Shown here: one piece after another, positions 17,202 to 26,180 of the stretch
How the letters are laid out: each line of letters starts with the position of its first letter
How positions within the stretch are numbered: the first letter of the stretch is position 1
Assembly (NCBI GenBank): GCA_905233425.1
Contig: CAJOEC010000028.1
Coordinates: 1-47,828, forward strand
Length of the DNA: 47,828 nt
From: an uncultured Prevotella sp.
GTDB taxonomy: Bacteria; Bacteroidota; Bacteroidia; Bacteroidales; Bacteroidaceae
Direction of reading: 5' to 3'
The notes under the pieces: generated by a model
Seen by the model: only the letters and a program-made list of their open reading frames with translations
What the model was told of the DNA's origin: nothing
Databases searched by the model: none
Position numbers and translations under genes: made by a program

Positions 17202-17557
17202 TGAAACGAATTTCCGTAATTATCGTAATTTATCCGTAATTTCCTTAATTATATTATCCGCATGTACCCGATAGGCGGCCTGAAAGGCCAACAAGCTAAT
17301 AGCCCAGGGCAGCGCCCTGGGTAGGCATGAGTGCACAGCCTCCGCCCTGTAAGGGCAAAAGAATGAGTAGGAGGCGTCGCCTCCGTCCAAAGCTTTTGCC
17401 CTTTCAGGGCGTGGGGTCGCTCGTCCTGCTACCCAGGGCAACGCCCTGGGCTATGTGCTCATTGCCCCTTCGGGGCGTTATCACCTGATTGCGGATAATC
17501 ATATCCTTAATTATACCAATTATGGGCAAATTATGGATATTACGGTAATTCGTTTCC
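17202..17557. repeat. Outer AT-rich inverted repeat carrying a nested element
   Basis: The left arm (from GAAACGAATTTCCGTAAT at 17203) and the right arm (ending ATTACGGTAATTCGTTTC near 17556) are imperfect reverse complements. They also share CCTTAATTAT segments next to the centre. The centre is occupied by the 247-bp element at 17253-17499, so that element appears to have inserted into this one. Together with the promoter at 17688 this accounts for the gap 17185-17730. Confidence 0.65.
17253..17499 (+). mobile_element. MITE-like multi-hairpin element, copy 1
   Basis: 247 bp bounded by perfect terminal inverted repeats ATTATCCGCA and TGCGGATAAT. Inside are at least seven short GC-rich stems with mostly three-base loops, such as GGCCT-GAA-AGGCC, GCCCT-GTA-AGGGC, GGAGGC-GTC-GCCTCC, GCCCT-TTC-AGGGC and GCCCC-TTC-GGGGC, plus two CCCAGGGC/GCCCTGGG hairpins. 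The second copy at 39895-40137 matches along its whole length in the same orientation. No open frame of note. Confidence 0.85.
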
Positions 17558-17687
17558 AAAAACTAATCGCCCCCTTTTTTGGCATTATATTTGCTGTTTG
17601 TTGGCGGAAAAGGGACAAACTGCAAGGGAAATAGCGAAAGAAACCTAAATAATAATAGGTTTATGCACGCGTTTGGCAAAAAAACAT

Positions 17688-17695
17688 TAACTTTG
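17688..17695 (+). promoter_or_regulatory. -7 box of the cohesin-like protein gene
   Basis: TAACTTTG followed by CAG, 35 bases before ATG 17731. A TTTG lies at 17672-17675, but the 12-base spacing is shorter than the usual 19-20, so the -33 element is weak. Confidence 0.5.
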
Positions 17696-17730
17696 CAGCC
17701 CAAAATGAAATAATAGTACCGTAAGTTAGC

Positions 17731-18411
17731 ATGAATGTTCTAAGAGCTTTATCCGCATGCTTTTTTCTTCTGACTGTCTCACAGATGATGCATTCGAAGG
17801 TGAATGTTCTCTTTGTAGACCCTATAACCATCGAACCGGGAGAAACAGCGGAGATTGTTGTTAAAATTGACTATGAGCCGAGCATGGAGGTGTTGAGCTA
17901 TTCCTTCCATCTCCATTTGCCGGAAGGTATTGGCCCGAACACAAAAAGCGGGAACTGGACAACTTATTGTTTCACTTTGCCTGAGGAAACCTACCCGTTC
18001 TTTTATGACGAAGAGACAGATGAATACACCAAAAGCCCTAAGTCTTCATTGTTTTTGCAACCTACTGCCGACGGTAATCTGTTGGTGGGGTGGACTGGTG
18101 AAAAAGAAAGACTGCCTCTGAAATCCACCCATGGCGAGTTGATGCGCATCTCAGTCAAGGCATCGGCGGACTTCGTCAGTGGGACAGGCACCATCAACGA
18201 TATAATGCTCACCAACGGCAGCTATGCCTTCGACCTTTACAACATCGCCGATGTGGCGTTTGGCATCAATGAAGACGTAGTGTCTGATGGAGTAAATGCC
18301 GTAAGCCGTCTGGCTTCAGACGACGCTCCCGTCTATACCTTGCAGGGCGTAAGGGCAAGTGGTGAGAAGAAAGGGCTGTACATCAGCAATGGAAAGAAGA
18401 TATTCAAATAA
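17731..18411 (+). CDS. Secreted cohesin-like domain protein with a type IX-style tail
   Basis: 226 residues. A signal peptide precedes about residue 22. Residues about 25-180 resemble the cohesin/CBM2-3 beta-sandwich class (IEPGETAEIVVKIDY, then YSFHLHLPEGI, then a GTGTINDIMLTN strand). The end, VYTLQGVRAS...KGLYISNGKKIFK, is the sorting-tail style of Bacteroidales. The gene stands 28 bases before secA, possibly read through. Two nucleases with dockerin-like tails occur elsewhere in the window, so a cohesin-dockerin partnership is conceivable but not shown. Confidence 0.7.
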   Translation: MNVLRALSACFFLLTVSQMMHSKVNVLFVDPITIEPGETAEIVVKIDYEPSMEVLSYSFHLHLPEGIGPNTKSGNWTTYCFTLPEETYPFFYDEETDEYTKSPKSSLFLQPTADGNLLVGWTGEKERLPLKSTHGELMRISVKASADFVSGTGTINDIMLTNGSYAFDLYNIADVAFGINEDVVSDGVNAVSRLASDDAPVYTLQGVRASGEKKGLYISNGKKIFK

Positions 18412-18439
18412 AAAGTAAAATAAATCGTAAACATAAAAG

Positions 18440-21400
18440 ATGAATTTCAACAAGATTCTAAAAGCATTGTTCGGCGACAAGTCTTCGCGCGACATGAAAA
18501 AGATTCAGCCTTTCGTGGAAAAGGTGAAGGCCGAATCGCCAAAGATTGAGGCCCTCGACAACGACGGGCTGCGTGCACGCACTCAGGAGATTCGCACATA
18601 CGTGCAGGCCGCAGCAAATGCACAGAAAGAGGAGGTGGCGAAACTGAAGGCCACCATCGAGGACACACCGTTAGACGAGCGTGCCGACATCTTCGCCAAG
18701 ATCGACAAGATTGAGAAAGAGGCCCTCGACGAGTATGAGAAAGCCCTCGACGAGGTGATGCCCGAGGTCTACGCCATCGTCAAGGAGACGGCCCGCCGCT
18801 TCGCCGAGAACGAGGAGACCGTGGTCACGGCCAACGACTTCGACCGTGACCTTGCCGGCGACCCCCGCAAGGATTTTATCACCATCGACGGCGACAAGGC
18901 CATCTACCACAACCACTGGACGGCCGGAGGCAACGACCTGAAGTGGGAGATGATTCACTACGACGTGCAGCTCTTCGGTGGCGTCGTGCTCCACCAGGGT
19001 AAGATTGCCGAGATGGCCACTGGTGAGGGTAAGACCCTCGTGGCCACACTCCCTGTGTTCCTCAACGCCCTGACGGGCAACGGAGTACACGTGGTGACGG
19101 TGAACGACTATCTGGCCAAGCGTGACTCCGAGTGGATGGGGCCGCTCTATATGTTCCACGGACTGAGCGTCGACTGCATCGACAAGCACCAGCCCAACAG
19201 CGATGCACGCCGCCGTGCATATCTGGCCGACATCACCTTCGGCACGAACAATGAGTTCGGCTTCGACTATCTGCGCGACAACATGGCAATATCGCCTGCC
19301 GACCTCGTGCAGCGCTCCCATAACTACGCCATCGTCGACGAGGTGGACTCCGTGCTCATCGATGATGCCCGTACACCTCTTATTATTAGTGGCCCTGTGC
19401 CCAAGGGCGACGTGCAGATGTTCGAGGAGTATCAGCCGTTGGTGGAAAAGCTCTTCGGCGTGCAGCGCCAGTTGGCCACTCAGTTCCTTGCCGATGCCAA
19501 GCAGAAGATTGGCAAGGGACAGGAACTTATTGACCAAGGCCAGAAGAAGGAGGGCGAGCAGATGCAGGAGGAGGGATTCCTCTCGCTGTTCCGCTCGCAC
19601 AAGTCGCTACCAAAGAACAAGGCCCTCATCAAGTATCTCTCAGAGGAAGGCATCAAGGCCGGTATGCTCCGCACCGAGGAGAAATACATGGAGAACAACA
19701 ACCGCAAGATGCCCGAGGCCGTGGAGCCGCTCTTCTTCGTCGTGGACGAGAAGCTGAACAGCTGCGACCTCACCGACAAGGGTACGGCATGGCTTGCCAA
19801 CCAGGTGAACGACAAGGATCTCTTCGTGCTGCCCGACATCGCCGGTCAGCTCTCCGCCCTTGAGGTGGAGGAAGGCATCACCGACGAGGAGCGCCTGAAC
19901 AAGAAGGACGAGATGATGGCCCACTACGCCGTGCAGAGCGAGCGCGTGCACACCCTGCAGCAGCTGCTCAAGGCTTACACCATGTTCAACAAGGACGACG
20001 AGTATGTGGTCATCGACGGCGAGGTGAAGATCGTCGACGAGCAGACCGGCCGTATCATGGAGGGCCGCCGCTGGAGCGACGGACTGCATCAGGCCGTGGA
20101 GGCCAAGGAGCACGTGAAGGTGGAGGCCGCAACACAGACATTCGCCACCATCACCCTGCAGAACTACTTCCGCATGTACCACAAACTGGCCGGTATGACC
20201 GGTACGGCCATAACAGAGGCCAGTGAGTTCTGGAACATCTACAAGCTCGATGTGGTGGAGATTCCCACCAACAAGCCCGTGGCCCGTAAGGACATGGACG
20301 ACCGTGTGTACAAGACAGCCCGTGAGAAATACCGTGCCGTAATCGAGGAAATTGTGAAGATGCGCAACGCCGGACGCCCGACGCTGATTGGTACGACCTC
20401 AGTCGAAATATCTGAGCTGTTGAGCCGTATGCTCGACATGTACGTCAATCCTGAGACTGGCAAGCGCGAGGGCATCCCCCACCAGGTGCTGAATGCCAAG
20501 CTGCACCAGAAGGAGGCTGACATTGTGGCACTCGCCGGTCAGCAGGACTCGCAGGGTCGTGGTGCCGTGACCATCGCCACGAACATGGCCGGTCGTGGTA
20601 CCGACATCAAGCTCTCGCCCGAGGTGAAAGCCGCCGGAGGTCTGGCCATCATCGGTACTGAGCGCCATGAGAGCCGCCGCGTGGACCGTCAGTTGCGCGG
20701 ACGTGCCGGACGTCAGGGCGACCCAGGAAGCTCCGTATTCTTTGTGTCGCTCGAAGATAAACTTATGCGTCTGTTCGCCTCGGAGCGTATCGCCAGCATC
20801 ATGGACCGCATGGGATTCAAGGAGGGTGAGATGATTGAGCACCCGATGATTTCGAAGAGCATAGAGCGTGCACAGCGCAAGGTCGAGGAGAACCACTTCG
20901 GCGTGCGTAAGCGTCTGTTGGAATACGACGACGTGATGAACAAGCAGCGTACCGTCATCTATGAGAAGCGCCGCCACGCACTCATGGGCGAGCGCATCGG
21001 CATGGACATTGCCAATACCATCTGGGACCGTGTGTCGACCATCATCGAGCAGAACGACTACCAGGGATGCAAGGAGCAGTTCCTCCGCCTCTTCGCCATG
21101 GAGGTGCCCTTCAGCGAGGAGCGTCTGCTCGAAGGCAAGCACGACCAGCTGGCCGAGGAGGCCTTCCAGGCCACACTGGCCAACTTCAACCGCAAGACCG
21201 AACACATACAGGAGGTGGCATGGCCTGTCATCAAGCGCGTGTTCGAAGAGCAGGGCACGATGTACGAGCGTATCTTGGTGCCCATCACCGACGGTCGCCG
21301 CGTCTACAACATCGGCTGCAACCTGCGCGAGGCCTACGAGACTGAGGCCAAGAGTGTGGTCAAGGAGTTTGAGAAGCAGATGCTGCTCCACATCATCGAC

Positions 21401-21865
21401 GAGGCATGGAAGGAGAATCTGCGCGAGCTCGACGAGCTGAAGCACTCTGTGCAGAACGCCTCGTATGAGCAGAAGGACCCGCTTCTCATCTTCAAGCTCG
21501 AGAGCGCGAAGATTTGGGACACGATGATCAACGAGATGAACAACCGTGCGATGTCTGTCTTGAACCGCGGCCAGATTCCCGAGATGCAGCAGCAGGAGGT
21601 GCGCGAGGCCGCTCCCGAGCAGCACACCGACATGCGCCAGATGCATACGCAGAAGGACAATGCCGACGGTTCCCCCCAGAGACCTCAGCAGCCCCAGCAG
21701 GAGCAGATGGTCGACCAGAACCAGCAGGCCGCCGCACGCCATGACACCCGTGCCCGCCAGCCGCAGGCACCGGTCATCAAGGACAAGCTGCCCGGACGCA
21801 ACGACCCATGCCCCTGTGGCAGCGGAAAGAAATTCAAGAACTGCCACGGGCGCGGACTGGTGTAA
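18440..21865 (+). CDS. secA: Protein translocase subunit SecA
   Basis: 1,141-residue preprotein translocase motor. Walker A lies in [17 protein letters not shown] near residues 192-208 and Walker B in [15 protein letters not shown] near 300. [12 protein letters not shown] and [10 protein letters not shown] belong to the second motor half. The C-terminal SEC-C zinc motif [14 protein letters not shown] is present. An extra segment of about 100 residues after the DEAD domain is typical of Bacteroidota SecA and accounts for the length. Preceded by an AT-rich leader and followed by a hairpin at 21905-21942. Confidence 0.97.
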   Translation: MNFNKILKALFGDKSSRDMKKIQPFVEKVKAESPKIEALDNDGLRARTQEIRTYVQAAANAQKEEVAKLKATIEDTPLDERADIFAKIDKIEKEALDEYEKALDEVMPEVYAIVKETARRFAENEETVVTANDFDRDLAGDPRKDFITIDGDKAIYHNHWTAGGNDLKWEMIHYDVQLFGGVVLHQGKIAEMATGEGKTLVATLPVFLNALTGNGVHVVTVNDYLAKRDSEWMGPLYMFHGLSVDCIDKHQPNSDARRRAYLADITFGTNNEFGFDYLRDNMAISPADLVQRSHNYAIVDEVDSVLIDDARTPLIISGPVPKGDVQMFEEYQPLVEKLFGVQRQLATQFLADAKQKIGKGQELIDQGQKKEGEQMQEEGFLSLFRSHKSLPKNKALIKYLSEEGIKAGMLRTEEKYMENNNRKMPEAVEPLFFVVDEKLNSCDLTDKGTAWLANQVNDKDLFVLPDIAGQLSALEVEEGITDEERLNKKDEMMAHYAVQSERVHTLQQLLKAYTMFNKDDEYVVIDGEVKIVDEQTGRIMEGRRWSDGLHQAVEAKEHVKVEAATQTFATITLQNYFRMYHKLAGMTGTAITEASEFWNIYKLDVVEIPTNKPVARKDMDDRVYKTAREKYRAVIEEIVKMRNAGRPTLIGTTSVEISELLSRMLDMYVNPETGKREGIPHQVLNAKLHQKEADIVALAGQQDSQGRGAVTIATNMAGRGTDIKLSPEVKAAGGLAIIGTERHESRRVDRQLRGRAGRQGDPGSSVFFVSLEDKLMRLFASERIASIMDRMGFKEGEMIEHPMISKSIERAQRKVEENHFGVRKRLLEYDDVMNKQRTVIYEKRRHALMGERIGMDIANTIWDRVSTIIEQNDYQGCKEQFLRLFAMEVPFSEERLLEGKHDQLAEEAFQATLANFNRKTEHIQEVAWPVIKRVFEEQGTMYERILVPITDGRRVYNIGCNLREAYETEAKSVVKEFEKQMLLHIIDEAWKENLRELDELKHSVQNASYEQKDPLLIFKLESAKIWDTMINEMNNRAMSVLNRGQIPEMQQQEVREAAPEQHTDMRQMHTQKDNADGSPQRPQQPQQEQMVDQNQQAAARHDTRARQPQAPVIKDKLPGRNDPCPCGSGKKFKNCHGRGLV

Positions 21866-21904
21866 TTCATTCTGCCACCACCACCCGGAAACCATAAAAC
21901 AGCG

Positions 21905-21942
21905 AAATGGCCGGATTTCCACAAAAGGAAGTCCGGCCGTTT
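21905..21942 (+). terminator. Terminator of secA
   Basis: AAATGGCCGGATTTCC and GGAAGTCCGGCCGTTT pair with two mismatches around an ACAAAA loop. The T-tract is short. It lies 40 bases after the secA stop. Confidence 0.6.
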
Positions 21943-21970
21943 CGTATGTCGTCCCGTGTCTTTGCCATGC

Positions 21971-22027
21971 TATGTAGCGTAGAAGAGATTATGTGGCGTA
22001 GGAGAGATTATGTGGTGCTGGAGAAAT
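21971..22027. repeat. Three degenerate 19-bp tandem repeats
   Basis: TATGTAGCGTAGAAGAGAT, TATGTGGCGTAGGAGAGAT and TATGTGGTGCTGGAGAAAT follow one another. The third copy encodes the end of the minus-strand gene 22008-22652; the stop lies at the junction with the second copy. Confidence 0.7.
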
Positions 22028-22652
22028 GGAACTGTTGTGCGTCGTATTTCCACAATGCCAGCCCGTAGCGAATCATCCGTGCCAGCAACAGCACTGCCTT
22101 CTGTCGTGGCAGTCTGCTGCGCCTCACTATCTGGTTGAGCGTCTGCCATTGTGTCATACCGAGGGCTGTCATCATCCGCCGCTCGTCGTCGCCGTAGGTG
22201 AAGGCCACGCCCTCTGTGCGCTGTTCCTCGCGCCAGATGGCCAGATGTACGGGCGACGCCACAATGTTCTCGTCGGCAATGCGGATGTATGCGCGTCGGC
22301 GGCCCTCTTCGTCGATGGCGCACACAGGGCGCTGTTCCGAGCGTGGAACTGTGGCAACGACGATGGTGCGCCCCGCCACGTGGTAGGTGTCGAAACGTAT
22401 GCTCGACTCGGGGCGGCAGTAGCGGTAGGCTGCCTGGTGCATCATGAAGATCTCTTCTTCCGACCGCACGCCGCAGAGCGCGCCGTCGTCTCTCACGCCT
22501 ATTAGCAACCGGCCGCCGTCGGTATTGGCAAAGGCCGACACCGACCGGGCCAGTTTCACGGCATCGGCCACACGGTACTTGAAATCCTGCTGTTGGTGCT
22601 CGCCCTCACTGATGAGGCGTTGCAGGTAACGGCGGTTGTCGGGGGTGGTCAT
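22008..22652 (-). CDS. Small AlbA_2-domain putative DNA-binding protein
   Basis: 214 residues from the ATG at 22652. The AlbA_2 (Schlafen-type) domain spans about residues 10-135: GEHQQQDFKYRV, ANTDGGRLLIGVRDDGALCG, and YIRIADENIVAS. A winged-helix-like tail (TQWQTLNQIVRRSRLPRQKA) follows. A longer frame opens at 22751, but the promoter at 22671-22702 sits inside it, so 22652 is preferred. Divergent to sufB with a 111-base shared region. It is probably a regulator or nucleic-acid-binding protein of unknown target. Confidence 0.82.
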   Translation of the reverse strand: MTTPDNRRYLQRLISEGEHQQQDFKYRVADAVKLARSVSAFANTDGGRLLIGVRDDGALCGVRSEEEIFMMHQAAYRYCRPESSIRFDTYHVAGRTIVVATVPRSEQRPVCAIDEEGRRRAYIRIADENIVASPVHLAIWREEQRTEGVAFTYGDDERRMMTALGMTQWQTLNQIVRRSRLPRQKAVLLLARMIRYGLALWKYDAQQFHFSSTT

Positions 22653-22670
22653 AATTTGTACAATGTGCTG

Positions 22671-22748
22671 CAAAGGTACTAACTTTCCCCAACATATCCA
22701 AAAAGAAGCCTGTATTTTTGGCTGGTTCGCATAAAATGCGTAATTTTG
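22671..22748. promoter_or_regulatory. Divergent promoters for the AlbA_2 gene and sufB
   Basis: Minus strand: TACCTTTG at 22671-22678 with TTTG at 22699-22702 (20-base spacer). Plus strand: TTTG at 22717-22720, 20 bases, TAATTTTG at 22741-22748. The two promoters lie back to back. Confidence 0.75.
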
Positions 22749-22763
22749 CAACCACTTTTATTT

Positions 22764-24248
22764 ATGCAGGACAAAATGTCAGAAAACAGCAACGATTTTG
22801 TGCGTCGCATAGCGGAGCAGAAATACGAGTACGGCTTCACTACCGACGTGAACACCGATATTATTGAGAAAGGCCTCAACGAGGACGTGGTGAGGCTCAT
22901 TTCGGCGAAGAAGGGCGAGCCGCAGTGGATGCTCGACTTCCGCCTGAAGGCCTTCCGCCATTGGAGCGGGCAGAAGGAACCCACATGGGGACACGTGCAT
23001 GTGCCGAAGGTTGACTATCAGGAGATAAGCTACTATGCTAATCCGTTAACCCAGAAGCCCCATCCCCAGCCCCTCTCCGCAGTGGGAGAGGCTGCCGGGT
23101 TAGACCCAAAGCTGGTGGAGACTTTCGACAAGCTGGGCATACCTCTTGAGGAGCGTCTGGCCCTGAGCGGCAACACCGCCGTCGATGCCATCATGGACTC
23201 GGTGAGCGTGAAGACCACGTTCAAGGAGAAACTGGCTGAGAAAGGTGTCATCTTCTGCAGCATTGGCGATGCCATCAAGGACCACCCCGACCTCGTGCGC
23301 CAGTACTTGGGCACCGTTGTGCCCTACAAGGACAATTTCTACGCCGCCCTGAACTCAGCCGTGTTCAGCGACGGCTCTTTCGTCTACATTCCACGTGGCG
23401 TGCGCTGCCCCATGGAACTGAGCAGTTATTTCCGCATCAACGCCCGAAACACCGGGCAGTTTGAGCGCACGCTTATCATTGCCGACGACGACAGCTATGT
23501 CTCCTACCTCGAGGGCTGCACAGCCCCCATGCGCGACGAGAACCAGCTGCACGCCGCCATTGTCGAGATTGTCGTCATGAACCGCGCCGAGGTGAAATAC
23601 TCCACTGTGCAGAACTGGTATCCGGGCGACGAGCAGGGTAGGGGAGGTGTGCTCAATCTCGTGACGAAGCGCGGCGACCTGCGTGGCGTTGACTCAAAAC
23701 TGTCGTGGACACAGGTGGAGACTGGCTCGGCCATCACCTGGAAGTACCCGTCGTGCCTGCTCCGTGGCGACAACTCCCAGGCGGAGTTCTACAGCGTCGC
23801 CGTGACCAACAACTACCAGGAGGCCGACACTGGCACGAAGATGATACACATAGGCCGCAACACCCGCTCGACAATCATCTCGAAGGGCATCAGCGCCGGC
23901 CATTCGCAGAACAGCTACCGTGGTCTTGTCCGTGCCGCCGCCACGGCAGAGAACGCCCGCAACTACTCGTCGTGCGACTCGCTGCTGCTCGGCTCTCAGT
24001 GTGGCGCCCACACCTTCCCCTACATGGACGTGCACAACCCCACGGCCATCTTCGAGCATGAGGCCACGACATCGAAAATCTCCGAGGACCAGCTCTTCTA
24101 CTGCAACCAGCGCGGCATCCCAACCGAACAGGCCGTCGGCCTCATTGTCAATGGCTATGCCAAGGAGGTGCTCAACAAGCTGCCGATGGAGTTTGCCGTC
24201 GAGGCCCAGAAACTTCTCAGCGTCTCCCTAGAAGGGACGGTGGGATAA
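22764..24248 (+). CDS. sufB: Fe-S cluster assembly protein SufB with an in-frame repeat insert
   Basis: 494 residues; SufB is the scaffold-core subunit of the SufBCD complex. Family landmarks include [47 protein letters not shown] and [19 protein letters not shown]. Residues about 94-113 ([19 protein letters not shown]) are not typical for the family and are encoded by a C-rich hairpin repeat (23043-23105). ATG 22764 follows the promoter; ATG 22776 is an alternative. sufC, sufD and sufS, usually next in line, are absent: the next gene is a lipoprotein. Confidence 0.95.
   Translation: MQDKMSENSNDFVRRIAEQKYEYGFTTDVNTDIIEKGLNEDVVRLISAKKGEPQWMLDFRLKAFRHWSGQKEPTWGHVHVPKVDYQEISYYANPLTQKPHPQPLSAVGEAAGLDPKLVETFDKLGIPLEERLALSGNTAVDAIMDSVSVKTTFKEKLAEKGVIFCSIGDAIKDHPDLVRQYLGTVVPYKDNFYAALNSAVFSDGSFVYIPRGVRCPMELSSYFRINARNTGQFERTLIIADDDSYVSYLEGCTAPMRDENQLHAAIVEIVVMNRAEVKYSTVQNWYPGDEQGRGGVLNLVTKRGDLRGVDSKLSWTQVETGSAITWKYPSCLLRGDNSQAEFYSVAVTNNYQEADTGTKMIHIGRNTRSTIISKGISAGHSQNSYRGLVRAAATAENARNYSSCDSLLLGSQCGAHTFPYMDVHNPTAIFEHEATTSKISEDQLFYCNQRGIPTEQAVGLIVNGYAKEVLNKLPMEFAVEAQKLLSVSLEGTVG
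23043..23105. repeat. C-rich hairpin repeat inside sufB
   Basis: Outer arms TTAACCC and GGGTTA, and inner arms CCTCTCC and GGGAGAGG around GCAGT, make a palindromic unit of about 60 bp that stays open in the sufB frame. The style (CCCCATCCCCAGCCCCTC then its complement) matches the intergenic repeat at 1-60. Confidence 0.7.
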
Positions 24249-24291
24249 CAGACAACAAGATATTAAATATACAACCATAAAGTATTTCCGC

Positions 24292-25437
24292 ATGAAACAG
24301 AAGAAACTTTTCACATATTGTTTATCGCTCGCCGCCTTGCTTGTCGGTTGCACTGACAACAAGACGTTCACCGTGGAGGGCACCATTGAGGGCGCACAGG
24401 ACTCCACACTCTACCTCTACAACCAGTCGCTGTCGGGACCGGTGCTTATGGACTCCGTGAAGCTGGGCGCCGACGGGCGGTTCACGTTCAAGGGCGATGC
24501 CCCCGAAGCCCCCGACTTCTATGTGCTGAAGCTGCACAATCAGATAATCAATTTTTCAATCGACTCTACAGAGACGGTTACTGTCAGCGCACGCTATCCG
24601 GGCATGGGCAGCAACTACACGGTCAGCGGTTCGGATGACTGCGAGAAGATACGCCAGTTGGCGCTGCTTCAGCAGGACTTGCAGCGTCGTGCCATGGCAT
24701 TGGAGCGCGACGGCAGCCTCAGCAACGACCAGAGGATTGACTCGCTGCGGCGCATGGTAGAGAGCTACAAGGCGGAGGTGACAAATAATTATATATATGT
24801 GGAGCCGCAGAAGGCTTACGCCTACTTCGCCCTCTTCCAGACGCTGGGGCCATGGAACATCTTCGAGCGCAACAACACCCAGGATGTTAAGGTGTTCGGT
24901 GCCGTTGCCACATGTTGGGACACCTACCATCCCGGGGCCTTGCGCACGGAGCACTTGCACAACACCGCACTAAAGGGCATCAACGAGTACCGCGCCGTGG
25001 AGGCACGACGACTTGAAAACATCGACGAGACAAAGATTATCAATGCCGGACTGATAGAGCTGCGCCTGCCCGATGCCAATGGCCGCACGCGCACGCTGAC
25101 AGAGCTGCAGGGGCAAGTGATTCTGCTCGACTTCCATGTCTACTCAATGAAGGAGTCAGCGGCAAGAATACTCGAGTTGCGCGAGCTGTACAACAAGTAC
25201 CACTCGAAAGGGCTGGAGATCTACCAGGTGAGCATTGACACCGACGAGCATTTCTGGAAACAGCAGACCGAGCATCTGCCATGGGTGTGCGTCTTCGACC
25301 CCGACGGTTCGTCGCTGGCCAGCTATAATGTGCAGTCCGTCCCAGAGTTCTTCACCATCAACCGTAAGGGAGAGTTGCAGAAGCGTGCGTCGCAGATGGA
25401 TGACGGCGTTGAGGCGGAGATCCGTCGTCTGCTTTAG
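24292..25437 (+). CDS. TlpA-like lipoprotein lacking the redox cysteines (DUF4369 type)
   Basis: 381 residues. A lipobox LLVGC puts the lipidated cysteine at residue 20. The N-terminal half has the DUF4369 pattern (FTVEGTIEGAQDSTLYLYN...GRFTFKGDAPE). A thioredoxin/TlpA fold begins near residue 255 (LPDANGRTRTLTELQGQVILLDF...YQVSIDTD...VPEFFTINRKGEL). Where active members have W-C-x-x-C this one reads FHVYSMKESAARI, so it cannot be a thiol oxidoreductase; it may have a structural or binding role. It starts 43 bases after sufB and 18 bases before the next gene. Confidence 0.85.
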   Translation: MKQKKLFTYCLSLAALLVGCTDNKTFTVEGTIEGAQDSTLYLYNQSLSGPVLMDSVKLGADGRFTFKGDAPEAPDFYVLKLHNQIINFSIDSTETVTVSARYPGMGSNYTVSGSDDCEKIRQLALLQQDLQRRAMALERDGSLSNDQRIDSLRRMVESYKAEVTNNYIYVEPQKAYAYFALFQTLGPWNIFERNNTQDVKVFGAVATCWDTYHPGALRTEHLHNTALKGINEYRAVEARRLENIDETKIINAGLIELRLPDANGRTRTLTELQGQVILLDFHVYSMKESAARILELRELYNKYHSKGLEIYQVSIDTDEHFWKQQTEHLPWVCVFDPDGSSLASYNVQSVPEFFTINRKGELQKRASQMDDGVEAEIRRLL

Positions 25438-25455
25438 CCCAAGTCATTATCCGAT

Positions 25456-25926
25456 ATGACTACCCTGTCGTTGATATTCCTGTTTCTTTGTAACTGCCTG
25501 CAAATCCCGGCCCAGACCGACAGCTTCACCCTGCGCCGGGTAAACGACAGCCTTTACTGGCTGAACGACTGGCGGCTGCCTTACCCCGTCTACCGCATGG
25601 ACACCACCGACATTGACGGCGACGGCTCTTCCGACGCCCTTGTGGGGGTGATAAAGGCAACGCGCTATCATCCCGAACCAGCCCGCCGCCTGTTCATATT
25701 CCGGCAGGTGAACGGCAAGGCCCGCCCGTTGTGGATGGGGTCGAAATTAGGGGGCATACTTCAGGACTTCAGATGTGTCGACGGCGGCGTGCGCAGTCTG
25801 GAAACCACTACTGACGGCCGCTATGTCGTGGCCGAATACCGCTGGAATGACTTTGGCCTGTCATTCCAGCGTTTTCTTGTGAAAAATACTGACAAAGAGA
25901 CAGCATTGGGAGTGTTCGCCCAGTGA
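25456..25926 (+). CDS. Hypothetical exported protein
   Basis: 156 residues with a signal peptide ending near IPAQ (residue 20). The middle holds DTTDIDGDGSSDALVGVIK, a calcium-binding-like D-x-D-x-D-G loop of the FG-GAP/VCBS type, followed by a short beta-rich stretch ending at FGLSFQRFLV. Full family not recognised. It lies 18 bases after the TlpA-like lipoprotein gene, so it is probably in the same transcript. Confidence 0.72.
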   Translation: MTTLSLIFLFLCNCLQIPAQTDSFTLRRVNDSLYWLNDWRLPYPVYRMDTTDIDGDGSSDALVGVIKATRYHPEPARRLFIFRQVNGKARPLWMGSKLGGILQDFRCVDGGVRSLETTTDGRYVVAEYRWNDFGLSFQRFLVKNTDKETALGVFAQ

Positions 25927-26031
25927 GGGGCTGTTGGCCTTTTGTGGTTTGATTTTGTTTGTGTGCGAGCACAACACCTTTGACTTACGTCAAAAAGAGG
26001 GGGCTTCTCTATCGAATTTTGATGAAAAATG

Positions 26032-26062
26032 ACGACGGTTTGCCCAAATCGTCGTACCTTTG
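26032..26062 (+). promoter_or_regulatory. Promoter box with an adjoining inverted repeat
   Basis: ACGACGGTTTG (26032-26042) and CAAATCGTCGT (26045-26055) pair with one mismatch across two bases and end exactly at the -7 box TACCTTTG (26055-26062). The spacing to a TTTG is not standard, so an activator or repressor may bind the dyad. Confidence 0.5.
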
Positions 26063-26180
26063 CATCGTCAAAAGACAAAGGTAGTGATCTTCAATAGGAC
26101 ATAATATAAAGGTTTTTGGTTATTAATATCGTAGTGAATGCAACCGCCAGTGTGTGATACACCGGCGGCTGTTGTTTTTT
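26063..26180 (+). ncRNA. Candidate small RNA of about 110 nt
   Basis: A strong -7 box (26055-26062) is followed by about 80 bases with no convincing reading frame, then a GC-rich hairpin (CCGCCAGTGT...ATACACCGGCGG, about 26146-26167) and a T7 run ending at 26180, an intrinsic terminator on the plus strand. The only ATG (near 26136) starts a 19-codon frame that runs through the terminator and on into the next gene, so it is unlikely to be real. The RNA would end at the 3' edge of the convergent THUMP-like gene. Confidence 0.45.

Noticed and set aside
20399..21922. 507-codon open frame antisense to secA
   Set aside because: It mirrors the third-position bias of secA, has no promoter or family motif, and overlaps a certain gene fully.
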